From: Clostridia bacterium
GTDB taxonomy: Bacteria > Bacillota > Clostridia > Lachnospirales > Lachnospiraceae
Length of the DNA: 64,000 bases
Direction of reading: 5' to 3'
Assembly: GCA_910574475.1 (NCBI GenBank)
Contig: CAJTAT010000012.1
Location: 31,736 to 95,735, forward strand
Shown here: piece by piece, positions 43,943-51,603 of the stretch
Layout: each line of letters starts with the position of its first letter
Numbering within the stretch: the stretch's first letter is position 1
Notes under the pieces: generated by a model
The model's database searches: none
The model's input: only the letters and a program-made list of their open reading frames with translations
Told to the model about the DNA's origin: nothing
Program-made: the position numbers and the translations under genes

Positions 43943-45235
43943 ATGAAACAGGACTTAATTGTAATTTTGGATTTGGGCAGCACACAGAATACAGTAATCG
44001 CCCGTGAAATTCGTGATCTTGGCGTATACAGTGAGATTCATCCCCATGATATCACAGTAGAAGAATTGAAAGCTTTTGACAATGTAAAGGGGATCATATT
44101 AAATGGTGGCGAGAATCGCGTGGTAGATGGAAAAGCCGTACAGATTCGGGAGGAACTTTACGAGCTGGGCTATCCAATGATTTCGATTGATTATCCTCAG
44201 TCAAAATGTAAGGTTCAATTTGACCAGATTCCTGATCAGGAGACACTGGAGAAGTTTATTTTTGGAGAGTGCAAAGCCCAGGCTAATTGGAATATGAAAA
44301 ATTTCATCGAGGATCAGTTGGAACTTATCCGTCAGCAGGTGGGAGATAAAAAGGTTTTGCTGGCATTATCTGGCGGAGTGGATTCTTCTGTAGTTGCCGC
44401 CATGCTGATAAAGGCAATCGGGCAGCAGCTTGTATGCGTACATGTAAATCACGGCCTCATGCGCAAAAACGAATCGGAAAGTGTAGTGAAAGTGTTCCGT
44501 GATGAGCTTCACGCAAATCTGATCTATGTGGATGCGTCTGAGCGTTTTCTTGGAAAGTTGGAAAACGTGGCGGATCCAGAGAAAAAGCGCAAAATCATTG
44601 GCGGCGAATTTATCCGTGTCTTTGAGGAGGAGGCCAGGAAGCTGGAGGGAATCGATTTCCTTGGCCAGGGAACCATTTACCCAGATATTATTGAGAGCGG
44701 GACGAAGACGGCGAAGATGGTGAAGTCTCACCACAATGTAGGCGGGCTGCCGGAGGATTTGAAGTTTGAGTTGGTAGAGCCTTTGAAACAGCTCTTCAAA
44801 GATGAAGTGCGCGCCTGTGGCGTGGAACTTGGGCTTCCTCATGATATGGTGTATCGCCAGCCGTTCCCTGGACCGGGCTTGGGCGTAAGATGCTTGGGTG
44901 CGATTACAAGGGAGCGCCTGGAGGCTGTTCGGGAGTCGGATGCCATTCTTCGGGAGGAATTTGCCAAAGCCGGTTTGGATAAGAAGGTATGGCAATACTT
45001 TACAGTGGTGCCAGACTTTAAGTCTGTGGGCATGAAGAATCATGCAAGAGTGTTTGAGTATATGGTTATTATTCGAGCCATAAATACCATTGATGCTATG
45101 ACAGCTTCTATTGAGAAGGTGGATTGGGATGTTCTGGAGAAGATTACGAACCGGATTTTGGCAGAGGTGGAGAATGTGAACAGGGTGTGCTATGATATGA
45201 GTCCTAAGCCGCCGGCTACGATTGAGTTCGAATAA
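43943..45235 (+). CDS. guaA: GMP synthase with reduced, cysteine-less glutaminase domain
   Basis: Aminates XMP to GMP. The ATP-pyrophosphatase half is intact (LLALSGGVDSSVVAAML, P-loop about 143-149) and so is the dimerisation domain ending KPPATIEFE. The protein is 430 residues, about 85 shorter than usual, all lost from the N-terminal class I glutaminase. The domain starts normally (ILDLGSTQNTVIAREIRDLGVYSE). Where PVLGICYGMQ should be, it reads PMISIDYPQS: the catalytic cysteine aligns with D83, and the His-Glu half of the triad is missing. It probably uses ammonia or a separate glutaminase. Its 3' end is the integration site of the following elements. Confidence 0.92.
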   Translation: MKQDLIVILDLGSTQNTVIAREIRDLGVYSEIHPHDITVEELKAFDNVKGIILNGGENRVVDGKAVQIREELYELGYPMISIDYPQSKCKVQFDQIPDQETLEKFIFGECKAQANWNMKNFIEDQLELIRQQVGDKKVLLALSGGVDSSVVAAMLIKAIGQQLVCVHVNHGLMRKNESESVVKVFRDELHANLIYVDASERFLGKLENVADPEKKRKIIGGEFIRVFEEEARKLEGIDFLGQGTIYPDIIESGTKTAKMVKSHHNVGGLPEDLKFELVEPLKQLFKDEVRACGVELGLPHDMVYRQPFPGPGLGVRCLGAITRERLEAVRESDAILREEFAKAGLDKKVWQYFTVVPDFKSVGMKNHARVFEYMVIIRAINTIDAMTASIEKVDWDVLEKITNRILAEVENVNRVCYDMSPKPPATIEFE

Positions 45236-45238
45236 TCA
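45224..45238 (+). repeat. Attachment core, left end of element 1 (guaA 3' end)
   Basis: GAGTTCGAATAATCA. It includes the last codons of guaA (E-F-E-stop TAA). Related copies are at 55856 and 63851. Confidence 0.85.
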
Positions 45239-45294
45239 AGGGAGTGTTTGGAACACGCAGAAATAAGGGATTCTTGAAGGTTAAAAGTTTTATT

Positions 45295-45314
45295 TGATAA
45301 CAAAATGATAACAC
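45295..45314 (+). repeat. Left arm-type direct repeat of element 1
   Basis: TGATAACAAAATGATAACAC: two TGATAACA units spaced 11 bp, starting 71 bp inside the left core. An identical 20-mer occurs at 55735-55754. The layout matches Tn916-type integrase arm sites. Confidence 0.8.
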
Positions 45315-45378
45315 TGGCATAAAAGAGATTATTTAAAGTGTGCTAGTGGTTATCAGGTAATAGAGGTTCAAAGTCAGT

Positions 45379-45427
45379 AAAAGGTCTTACCGAATTGAGG
45401 AATATCAATTTGGCAAGACCTTTTTTG
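45379..45427. terminator. Bidirectional terminator at the left end of element 1
   Basis: A 19-position stem with one mismatch (AAAAGGTCTT pairing with AAGACCTTTT, continuing inward), T run on both strands. It ends the minus-strand XRE gene and also isolates the element from guaA transcription. Element 2 has a counterpart at 55992-56041. Confidence 0.88.
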
Positions 45428-45438
45428 CGTTGGCGGAT

Positions 45439-45957
45439 TTATTGTTTTTCGGTCTGTGCCTTTGTATTCTGTTTTGCACGCAGAGCATCCAGGGATTTCT
45501 TGGTTTTGTCAGCCTCCATCTGGGGATAGGTATAACGCCAATGATCGTATTCCTCTTTGGTGATTTCGCCGGATTGCAGTTTTTCCGCCTGCTCCTGCCA
45601 TGCCTGGAACATCCTAAAAATAGATTGATAGAGAATTCCCTTATTTTTATCCAAGCAAAGGCAAAGCTCGCCATCAATTTTAGCTATATGTAGCCCGTAA
45701 ATATCTTCTAACGCAAAAAATGTATGCATAAGGCCGATGTAGCTGTCAATATCGGGGACGGACAAAGCATGGGGCGATACCTCAAAAATGTCTGCCAATG
45801 CGTTTAAATATTTTTCCTTCGGACTGCGTGAGCCTTTTTCGTACTGGGCAATGCGGACATCCGCCTGCATGTCGTTAAAGCCGAGCAGTTTTCCAAGGTA
45901 TTTTTGTGTAAATCCGTGAAGGAGCCGGAAATGATGGATACGTTCTCCAATTGCCAT
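45439..45957 (-). CDS. XRE-family repressor of element 1
   Basis: 172 residues. An N-terminal helix-turn-helix (RIHHFRLLHGFTQKYLGKLLGF, QYEKGSRSPKEKYLNALADIF) is followed by a C-terminal domain with a GEITKEEYDHWRYTYP motif. A homologue with the same C-terminal pattern occupies the same place in element 2. It is divergent from xis, with 18-bp operator-like repeats between them, so it probably represses excision and its own gene. The start at 45957 follows AGGAGA; the longer frame to 46014 has no such site. Confidence 0.85.
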   Translation of the reverse strand: MAIGERIHHFRLLHGFTQKYLGKLLGFNDMQADVRIAQYEKGSRSPKEKYLNALADIFEVSPHALSVPDIDSYIGLMHTFFALEDIYGLHIAKIDGELCLCLDKNKGILYQSIFRMFQAWQEQAEKLQSGEITKEEYDHWRYTYPQMEADKTKKSLDALRAKQNTKAQTEKQ

Positions 45958-45990
45958 AGTAATTCTCCTATCTGTGGTTGATAAGAGGAG

Positions 45991-46111
45991 TATAACATAA
46001 ATGTATAGCGACAATCAAGAGAAACTATACAAAAATGTTTAAATTCTACTTAATAACCACTTGACCAATACAGAAAAGTATAGTAGCATATGACTATACA
46101 AAAATGTATAG
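45991..46111. promoter_or_regulatory. Operator cluster and xis promoter of element 1
   Basis: Four related 18-mers: 45991-46008, 46025-46042, 46066-46083 (CAATACAGAAAAGTATAG) and 46094-46111 (CTATACAAAAATGTATAG, a perfect 6-bp inverted repeat). The third overlaps a TTGACC (46061) / TAGCAT (46084) promoter pointing at xis. A fifth copy is at 55820-55837, next to the right core. Confidence 0.7.
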
Positions 46112-46138
46112 GACAAAAAAGAAGGGAGGTGAAAAGTT

Positions 46139-46333
46139 ATGGAAAGGATGTTTATGAGGGTGGATGAAGTAATGGATGAATTGGGTGTTTCCGAATCTTA
46201 TGCGTACAAATTGATACGCAGGCTAAATAAGGAGCTTGCCAAAACCGGATGCGTCACCATTGCCGGACGCATTGACCGTAAATTCTTTTATGAGCACTTT
46301 TACGGGACACAGGAATATGAGAGGAGGGTTTAG
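46139..46333 (+). CDS. xis: Excisionase-like small DNA-binding protein of element 1
   Basis: 64 residues with a predicted winged-helix/MerR-like N-terminus (MRVDEVMDELGVSESYAYKLIRRLNKELAKTG) and IAGRIDRKFFYEHFYG. Same gene position and pattern as the 59-residue protein of element 2. It should direct the integrase toward excision. AGGGAGGTG lies 7 bases before the ATG. It ends 2 bases before int. Confidence 0.85.
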   Translation: MERMFMRVDEVMDELGVSESYAYKLIRRLNKELAKTGCVTIAGRIDRKFFYEHFYGTQEYERRV

Positions 46334-46335
46334 AG

Positions 46336-47448
46336 TTGCCGGTTTATAAGAATGAAAAAAATGGAACATGGTATGCAATGGTGCGCTATCAGGACTGGAA
46401 AGGGGAACGCAGACAGAAATGTCAGCGAGGCTTTGCCACGAAACGTGAGGCGCAGGACTGGGAGCGGCAGTTTCAGCTACAGAAAAAAGCTGATATTGAT
46501 ATGACGCTGGAGAGCTTTTGCGAGCTGTATGAGGCAGATACCCGTCCACGGTTGAAGGAAAACACCTGGCTTACGAAAGAGAGCATTATTCGGAAGAAGA
46601 TTCTTCCCTATCTGGGGAAAAGAAAATTGTCGGAGATTACCGCAAAGGATGTGATTGACTGGCAGAATGAAATACGCAGTCAGATGGGGAAGACGGGGAA
46701 ACCTGTATCACCCACTTATCTGAAAACCATCCATGCACAGCTTAGCTCTATCTTTAACCATGCCATCCGCTATTATGACTTGAACATGAATCCAGCCAAG
46801 AAAGCAGGAACTATGGGGATGGAGGAGACTAAGGAAATGTTGTTCTGGACAAAGGAGGAATACTTGAAATTTGCCGAAGAAATGATGGATAAGCCTCTTT
46901 CCTATTATGCTTTTGAAATGCTTTACTGGTGCGGTATCCGTGAAGGGGAGCTGTTAGCGCTTACACCTGCGGACTTTAACTTTGAAAACCAGACTGTAGT
47001 AATTAATAAGTCTTATCAACGCTTAAAGGGACGGGATGTAATTACGACACCGAAAACAAAAAAGAGCAACCGGATAGTAAAGATGCCTCAATTCTTATCT
47101 GATGAAATGCAGGACTGCTTAAATTTGTATTACAGCTTAAAACCGGATGATCGGCTTTTTCAGGTTACAAAGCACTATTTATCCCATGAAATGGATAGAG
47201 GATGCAGAGCGTCGGGAGTAAAACGGATTCGCATTCATGATCTGCGTCACAGTCATGTTTCACTCTTGATTGATATGGGGTTTACCGCATTAGCAATTAG
47301 TGACAGAGTAGGGCATGAAAGTGAAAAGATCACATACCGTTATGCACACTTGTTTCCGTCAAAACAGGCGGAACTGGCAGAGCGTCTCAATTTTGAGCGG
47401 ACAGGCGGCGAGATTGGGGAAGAAATGGAAAAAGGAGGGAATGAGTAA
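46336..47448 (+). CDS. int: Tyrosine recombinase (integrase) of element 1, Tn916 Int type
   Basis: 370 residues. N-terminal arm-binding domain (KNEKNGTWYAMVRYQDWKGERRQKCQRGFATKREAQDWE, 1-45), core-binding SAM-like domain (about 55-155), catalytic domain with R in YWCGIREGELLAL, H-x-x-R in HDLRHSHVSLL, H/W box and nucleophile tyrosine in YRYAHLF. It recombines the guaA attachment site. It uses a TTG start at 46336, after AGGAGGG. Closely similar along its length to the element 2 integrase. Confidence 0.95.
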   Translation: MPVYKNEKNGTWYAMVRYQDWKGERRQKCQRGFATKREAQDWERQFQLQKKADIDMTLESFCELYEADTRPRLKENTWLTKESIIRKKILPYLGKRKLSEITAKDVIDWQNEIRSQMGKTGKPVSPTYLKTIHAQLSSIFNHAIRYYDLNMNPAKKAGTMGMEETKEMLFWTKEEYLKFAEEMMDKPLSYYAFEMLYWCGIREGELLALTPADFNFENQTVVINKSYQRLKGRDVITTPKTKKSNRIVKMPQFLSDEMQDCLNLYYSLKPDDRLFQVTKHYLSHEMDRGCRASGVKRIRIHDLRHSHVSLLIDMGFTALAISDRVGHESEKITYRYAHLFPSKQAELAERLNFERTGGEIGEEMEKGGNE

Positions 47449-47771
47449 TGTCAGCAAAAACACTGGACAGAAAAGGACGCTGGAGAAATAAAACCGTGGC
47501 ATTTCGGGTGTCACCGGAGGAAGATGAACAGATAGAGACTGCTGTCCGCTTATCGGGATTGACAAAGCAGGATTATATTATCAAAAGGTTACAGGAAAAA
47601 GAGATAGTCGTTGTAGGGAATCCCAGAGTGTATAAAGCACTTAAAAATGAATTGGCAAGAGTGATTGTTGAATTGAAAAGGATAGAGGCAGGATGGAATG
47701 TTTCTGATGAATTACTGGAGACAATTGAGTTAATTACACGAACTATGCAGGGGATGAAAGATGGACAGTAA
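47448..47771 (+). CDS. Ribbon-helix-helix mobilization-type protein (MobC-like) of element 1
   Basis: 107 residues. RHH region NKTVAFRVSPEEDEQIETAVRLSGLTKQDYIIKRLQEK (about 14-52), then a helical C-terminus. The start overlaps the int stop by one base. It is a clear paralogue of the element 2 protein at 58114, with shared GNPRVYKALKN. Relatives are annotated as relaxosome MobC or plasmid-mobilization proteins. In element 1 it is far from the relaxase, which has its own MobC, so its role may be in regulation or in recombination. Confidence 0.82.
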   Translation: MSAKTLDRKGRWRNKTVAFRVSPEEDEQIETAVRLSGLTKQDYIIKRLQEKEIVVVGNPRVYKALKNELARVIVELKRIEAGWNVSDELLETIELITRTMQGMKDGQ

Positions 47772-47775
47772 AAAA

Positions 47776-47861
47776 TGCCTTTAAGTGTCAGCAAACACCT
47801 AAAGGCAGGGACTTGGTAGAATAACCCAAATCGAACTACAAGACTATTCTACCAAAGTCCC
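47776..47861 (+). ncRNA. Two consecutive strong hairpins after the RHH gene
   Basis: Hairpin 1 (47776-47807): TGCCTTT with AAAGGCA. Hairpin 2 (47808-47861): GGGACTTGGTAGAATA with TATTCTACCAAAGTCCC, 16 bp with one bulged A, around a 21-base loop. The two directly abut. No T run follows, so they are unlikely to be plain terminators. Could be an RNA, an origin-type structure or a transposon end. Confidence 0.45.
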
Positions 47862-47941
47862 TATAAATCCTCAATAGAAAGGATATATGATTTTAAAAAA
47901 TAAAAAATAATTATTAAAAAATGAAAAGGAGAAAAGACAGC

Positions 47942-48313
47942 ATGAAATCAATATTTGAACAGTTGGGCGGTACATATCACGAGGAAAGCGGATATCTCAT
48001 TCCTGATTTAGAATTACCAGCCGAAAAAGAAAAACCTATCGGCGTCTATGGGCAGAGACATTTACAATATTTAAAGGATTGTCATAAGGGGATTTATCTT
48101 AATCTTCTTATAAGCGGCAGATTGAATGGTTATCTTGCCGATATAGATGAACAGGCGAGGGATATGTTTTTTCGGCTGGTAAATGAATATGCCGAGAGAC
48201 AGGGGGTGACAGAGCAGTTAAAGGCAGAGGATCAAATGCTCTGGGTTTACAAAATAAATGCGGTTCGTAATGCCGCAAGGGAAGTCGTGAATAAGGAGCT
48301 GATTTTTGTATAG
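47942..48313 (+). CDS. tnpV: TnpV-like transposon protein
   Basis: 123 residues resembling TnpV of Tn4451/Tn4453-type mobilizable transposons (IFEQLGGTYHEESGYLIPDL, GVYGQRHLQYLKDCHKGIYLNLL, NEYAERQGVTEQLKAEDQM, NAVRNAAREVVNKEL). Function unknown; it is a marker of clostridial mobilizable elements. The ATG at 47942 follows AAAGGAGA; an in-frame ATG at 47921 has none. No large serine resolvase (TnpX) is present. Confidence 0.85.
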   Translation: MKSIFEQLGGTYHEESGYLIPDLELPAEKEKPIGVYGQRHLQYLKDCHKGIYLNLLISGRLNGYLADIDEQARDMFFRLVNEYAERQGVTEQLKAEDQMLWVYKINAVRNAAREVVNKELIFV

Positions 48314-48373
48314 AAACTCTTTTGATAAAAAGGTATGATAAAAGGCTCTGTACGGCTTAAGCACAGGAGCCTT

Positions 48374-48616
48374 TTATTCATCTTCAAATATTGTCTCATT
48401 CATTTCGGGAAAATCCAACAGTTCGGATACGGTCATGTTAAGGCCGATTGCAAGTTTATGGAGCGTTTTCAATTTGGGATTTTTGGTTTTGCCGGACATG
48501 ATATTTTCAACGGTAGACTGCGTTATGCCGGATAAAGTGGCCAGTTTGTTTGTTGTGATGTTTTGAGCCTCACACAGCCTTGTGAGCCTTAAAACGATAA
48601 CATCTGAATAAGTCAT
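48374..48616 (-). CDS. Small XRE-type regulator, copy A
   Basis: 80 residues, essentially one helix-turn-helix domain (NKLATLSGITQSTVENIMSGKTKNPKLKTLHKLAIGLNM) plus SELLDFPEMNE. About 80 percent identical by eye to copy B just upstream, so a tandem duplication. The ATG at 48616 follows GGGAG. Confidence 0.85.
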   Translation of the reverse strand: MTYSDVIVLRLTRLCEAQNITTNKLATLSGITQSTVENIMSGKTKNPKLKTLHKLAIGLNMTVSELLDFPEMNETIFEDE

Positions 48617-48672
48617 AAAGATGCTCCCTTTTGTACGAATCAAGTTGAGTATAAAAGGAATCTAGTTATAAG

Positions 48673-49057
48673 GTTAATGGTGTACCGTTGAAAGCGGATT
48701 ATTCATCCTCAAATGCAACCTCGTTCATTTCAGGGAAATCAAGCAGTTCAGACACAGTCATGTTAAGGCCGACTGCTAGTTTATGAAGTGTTTTCAGCTT
48801 AGGGTTCTTTGTTTTACCCTTGATCAGATTATCAACGGTAGATTGTGTAATGCCTGATAAAGAGGCTAATTTATTTACAGTGATATTCCGCTCGGTGCAT
48901 AATTCAGTTAGTCTTTTGATAACAGCGTCTGAGTATGTCATAGAATCCCCTTTACCCGTGTATGGCTGATAAAAGTATAGGAGATTTGGGAAAAAGATAT
49001 TAACGGTATACGGTTGACTTGTGAGATAAAATATGATAGATTAACGGTGTGCGGTTA
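48673..49057. promoter_or_regulatory. Three copies of an XRE operator-like motif
   Basis: 48673-48691 (core TTAATGGTGTACCGTTG, upstream of copy A), 49000-49017 (TTAACGGTATACGGTTGA, upstream of copy B) and 49041-49057 (TTAACGGTGTGCGGTTA, before the 49097 gene). The coding sequence of copy B lies between the first and second sites. Confidence 0.55.
48699..48941 (-). CDS. Small XRE-type regulator, copy B
   Basis: 80 residues, paralogue of copy A (MTYSDAVIKRLTELC, ITVNKLASLSGITQSTVDNLIKGKTKNPKLKTLHKL). Divergent from the 49097 gene. Motifs resembling TTAACGGTRTRCGGTT lie upstream of copies A and B and before 49097, suggesting autoregulation. Confidence 0.85.
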   Translation of the reverse strand: MTYSDAVIKRLTELCTERNITVNKLASLSGITQSTVDNLIKGKTKNPKLKTLHKLAVGLNMTVSELLDFPEMNEVAFEDE

Positions 49058-49096
49058 TATTGAATTTCAAAATAAAGTGTGCAGAGGGTGATTTAT

Positions 49097-49282
49097 ATGA
49101 GATTCATAGACTTAGATGAGGACCAGATAGAGTTCCTAAATGCTTATATGGCGCTGCCTCAAGAGGATAAACGACTTGCGGAATATATAACAAGAATAGG
49201 AGCCAGTAGAATTTTATCCAGTGAAGAATATAAAGATTTTTTGGATTTGTTGAAAAAAACAGAAGATAAAAGCACACGCTGA
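49097..49282 (+). CDS. Small acidic protein of unknown function
   Basis: 61 residues, predicted helical (RFIDLDEDQIEFLNAYMALPQEDKRLAEYI). GAGGGTG lies before the ATG at 49097. Divergent from XRE copy B and behind two operator-like repeats. No family is recognised. It may be regulated by the XRE pair. Confidence 0.6.
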   Translation: MRFIDLDEDQIEFLNAYMALPQEDKRLAEYITRIGASRILSSEEYKDFLDLLKKTEDKSTR

Positions 49283-49502
49283 AGTATGAAAATGTCAGTT
49301 TGTGGGTAGAGAACTGGCCGATAAAATAAATAGTATAAGAGTTAAGGTAAAGAATATTTTGAGTGAAAATAATCCAAGCATGGATAATAGGGTAGCAACG
49401 ATGAATCCTCTACTATCGTTTGAATATGGAAATGGATGTTTAAATAATTTTCATAAAAATATATTGAATAAGATTCAACTTAGTACTAAAAGTTGTGATC
49501 TT

Positions 49503-49560
49503 AGTATTTGAAAAAGTTAATTTGGCAATGAATATTTTGCTTCAAATACTGAACTTTTTT
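49503..49560 (+). terminator. Terminator between the small gene and the convergent two-TM gene
   Basis: AGTATTTGAA at 49503-49512 pairs with TTCAAATACT at 49541-49550, followed by GAACTTTTTT. Confidence 0.65.
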
Positions 49561-49586
49561 GATATGCTCTGAACAAAAATAATATT

Positions 49587-50492
49587 TTAATTTTTGATAA
49601 ATTTATAGGTTTCAATAAATTTGAGTATTTCAGTATTTTTAGTAGTAATCATACTATTATATAATGTAATAGCCGAATTATCTGCAATAGCTTCCAAATT
49701 TTCAGCATTTTGAACTGTTTGCTGATAGATACCATTTGCAATTTTATTTCCTTCACAAATTGCATTGTATATTACATATTGATTAGAGCGAATTTGTTCT
49801 AAATGGTTGAAGATATCATCTAATTTAGAAATAATAGCATTTAAACGAATTTCGGTCTCAAAAATATTATATGCGCCTTCATGTCCCTCTAATTGATTAC
49901 ATATTTGTGAATCAAAATACTCATAAAATGTTGCAACTGCAACGAAGTTGCGATATTTGGGATAGATAATATTCATATCATACAAATTATTTAATATTTC
50001 AGAAACTTCTGTTTTCTTTTGCTCAAGGACGCTAATCTGCAATTCAACGCCCTGCTTTCTTTTTAATTCCTTTTGCACCCTTATGTTATCTTCTTTTACC
50101 ATTTGATTATATTGATTAAGTTGTTCTTTATATTTTTCTATCTCATATTTTTCAGAAATATTACCCAATATACCCCCTAAAACAGCACCTATCATACTAA
50201 CACCAATCATACATAAGAAGAAATTTCCCCAAAAAACTCCATTATTGAATAATCGGTAGAGTCCATAAATTAGTCCAATAGGTATACCAAAATAACAACC
50301 AAACATTATTGACATTCCTAGGGCACCATATTTTCCTCCTTCTCCTTTTAATGTTACATCTTTTGGTTTTTGATAATTTTGACAGATTCCCAAATTCTTT
50401 TTACTATAATTTAGATAACTGATGGCTCTATTTAGAGTATATATTGTTTTTTCTGTTTCCATTACATTTCTTAAGTATTCTTTGATATTCAT
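49587..50492 (-). CDS. Two-TM coiled-coil protein of unknown function
   Basis: 301 residues, AT-rich. An N-terminal helical part is followed by two membrane helices (about 57-80, GALGMSIMFGCYFGIPIGLIYGLY, and 90-112, FFLCMIGVSMIGAVLGGI), a coiled coil (about 115-170, KYKEQLNQYNQMVKEDNIRVQKEL) and a helical C-terminus containing AENLEAIADNSAITLYNSM. The topology (membrane hairpin plus long cytoplasmic helices) is seen in some phage-defence effectors, but no family is recognised. It stands alone, opposite to its neighbours. Confidence 0.7.
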   Translation of the reverse strand: MNIKEYLRNVMETEKTIYTLNRAISYLNYSKKNLGICQNYQKPKDVTLKGEGGKYGALGMSIMFGCYFGIPIGLIYGLYRLFNNGVFWGNFFLCMIGVSMIGAVLGGILGNISEKYEIEKYKEQLNQYNQMVKEDNIRVQKELKRKQGVELQISVLEQKKTEVSEILNNLYDMNIIYPKYRNFVAVATFYEYFDSQICNQLEGHEGAYNIFETEIRLNAIISKLDDIFNHLEQIRSNQYVIYNAICEGNKIANGIYQQTVQNAENLEAIADNSAITLYNSMITTKNTEILKFIETYKFIKN

Positions 50493-50704
50493 AGTATCAT
50501 TTCCTCTTTTGTTTAAGAAAATTTTTGTTAAATATTAGTACAAGTTTATTCCAGCAGAAAATAATTGTCAAGAAAAATATATTTGCGGATCAAGTAAATT
50601 TCTGGTTCTATATCAAATTATATTAAGTGCTATTTTTCGAGCAATACTTAAATTATATTATATGTTTTTTAGCTTAATTTTTCACCTAAAGTTTCTTTTA
50701 AGTA

Positions 50705-50734
50705 TTGACAGTTAAATGTATGTTATGATATTCT
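50705..50734 (+). promoter_or_regulatory. Possible promoter of the mobilization operon of element 1
   Basis: Perfect TTGACA at 50705-50710 and TATTCT at 50729-50734 (18-bp spacer). The first downstream coding region is MobC at 51246, so the transcript would have a 500-base leader that includes the candidate oriT. Confidence 0.45.
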
Positions 50735-51060
50735 AAAATACCCATAAAGAGCGGGTGATTGAAAATTAAAATAAGTATGCAGATAGAAGACAGAATACTA
50801 GCAAATGGACGAAGCTGGTAATATAAGTTTTGAATTTCAAAGCTGTTACATAGCATTATGGAATGAAAGCGAGAGAAATCGTTTATTGTTCATGATGTGA
50901 TGTAGTGGCTTTTTTGTTTACGTGAAACCGGAAAATAGAAATTATATTTGGGGTAGTGGAAAAATATATGTTTTTCTTTTTAAGGAAAAGAAAATTATTA
51001 AGAATGTCAATTGTACGAAAATGTTACTCTGTATTGGTGTCCACAGGAATAGCGAGCATC

Positions 51061-51156
51061 GGATTGTGTTGACCACAATCCTTGCCCAAGCTAAAGCGTG
51101 GGCGCATCCACACCGCTTGCAGGTGTGGACGAAGTTAGGCGACACTCTATACTTCG
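51061..51156 (+). other. Candidate oriT of element 1: four consecutive hairpins
   Basis: GGATTGTG/CACAATCC (51061-51081), GCCCAAGC/GCGTGGGC with one mismatch (51084-51103), TCCACACC/GGTGTGGA (51107-51129, perfect) and CGAAGT/ACTTCG (51130-51156). They lie in the 750-bp gap directly before mobC and the relaxase gene, the normal position of oriT. The nick site cannot be assigned. Confidence 0.6.
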
Positions 51157-51245
51157 ATTCAGTTGGTGATGGCCAGATATCCACTGAACGTCTAGCACAC
51201 CTAAATGCTATGTTAAAAAGAAATATAAGGCTGGAGGATTGTAAA

Positions 51246-51602
51246 ATGAGTAAAGGAAAATTAGAGCAGGATAAGAGAAATTATAAGGTATATATCCATT
51301 TTACCAGTGAGGAAAATGGGAAAATAAAGCAGTATGCGGATGCTTGCGGCCTGTCCGTGTCGGAGCTTTTGCGTCAGATATGTATGGGATATGTACCACA
51401 GCCAAAGCCGGAAAAGGAGTTCTGGGAACTGTTGAAGATGCTGTATGAGGTTCATGAAATCTTTAAAATGTGTGTTTTCTTTTATCCTATGGCTATTGAA
51501 ACATGTAAAGGAATTGAAGATTTTATTATAAATCTGCAAAAGATATATACCGCTCCAAGGAAGATTGATGTGGATGAATGGATACGGAAAGGGGAGAATT
51601 GA
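51246..51602 (+). CDS. mobC: Relaxosome protein MobC of element 1
   Basis: 118 residues: a ribbon-helix-helix-like region (RNYKVYIHFTSEENGKIKQYADACGLSVSELLRQICMGYVP, 13-53) typical of MobC, then a helical segment. The start at 51246 follows TGGAGG; the open frame runs back to 50922 through the hairpin region but that part is not protein-like. It ends one base before the relaxase start. MobC helps open oriT DNA for the relaxase. Confidence 0.85.
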   Translation: MSKGKLEQDKRNYKVYIHFTSEENGKIKQYADACGLSVSELLRQICMGYVPQPKPEKEFWELLKMLYEVHEIFKMCVFFYPMAIETCKGIEDFIINLQKIYTAPRKIDVDEWIRKGEN

Positions 51603-51603
51603 T

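Noticed and set aside
49302..49511. 69-codon frame from a GTG
   Set aside because: No ribosome site, low-complexity translation, and it overlaps the terminator region.
50922..51245. Upstream extension of the MobC frame
   Set aside because: The frame crosses the four-hairpin oriT candidate, the translation is not protein-like, and the good ribosome site is at 51246.
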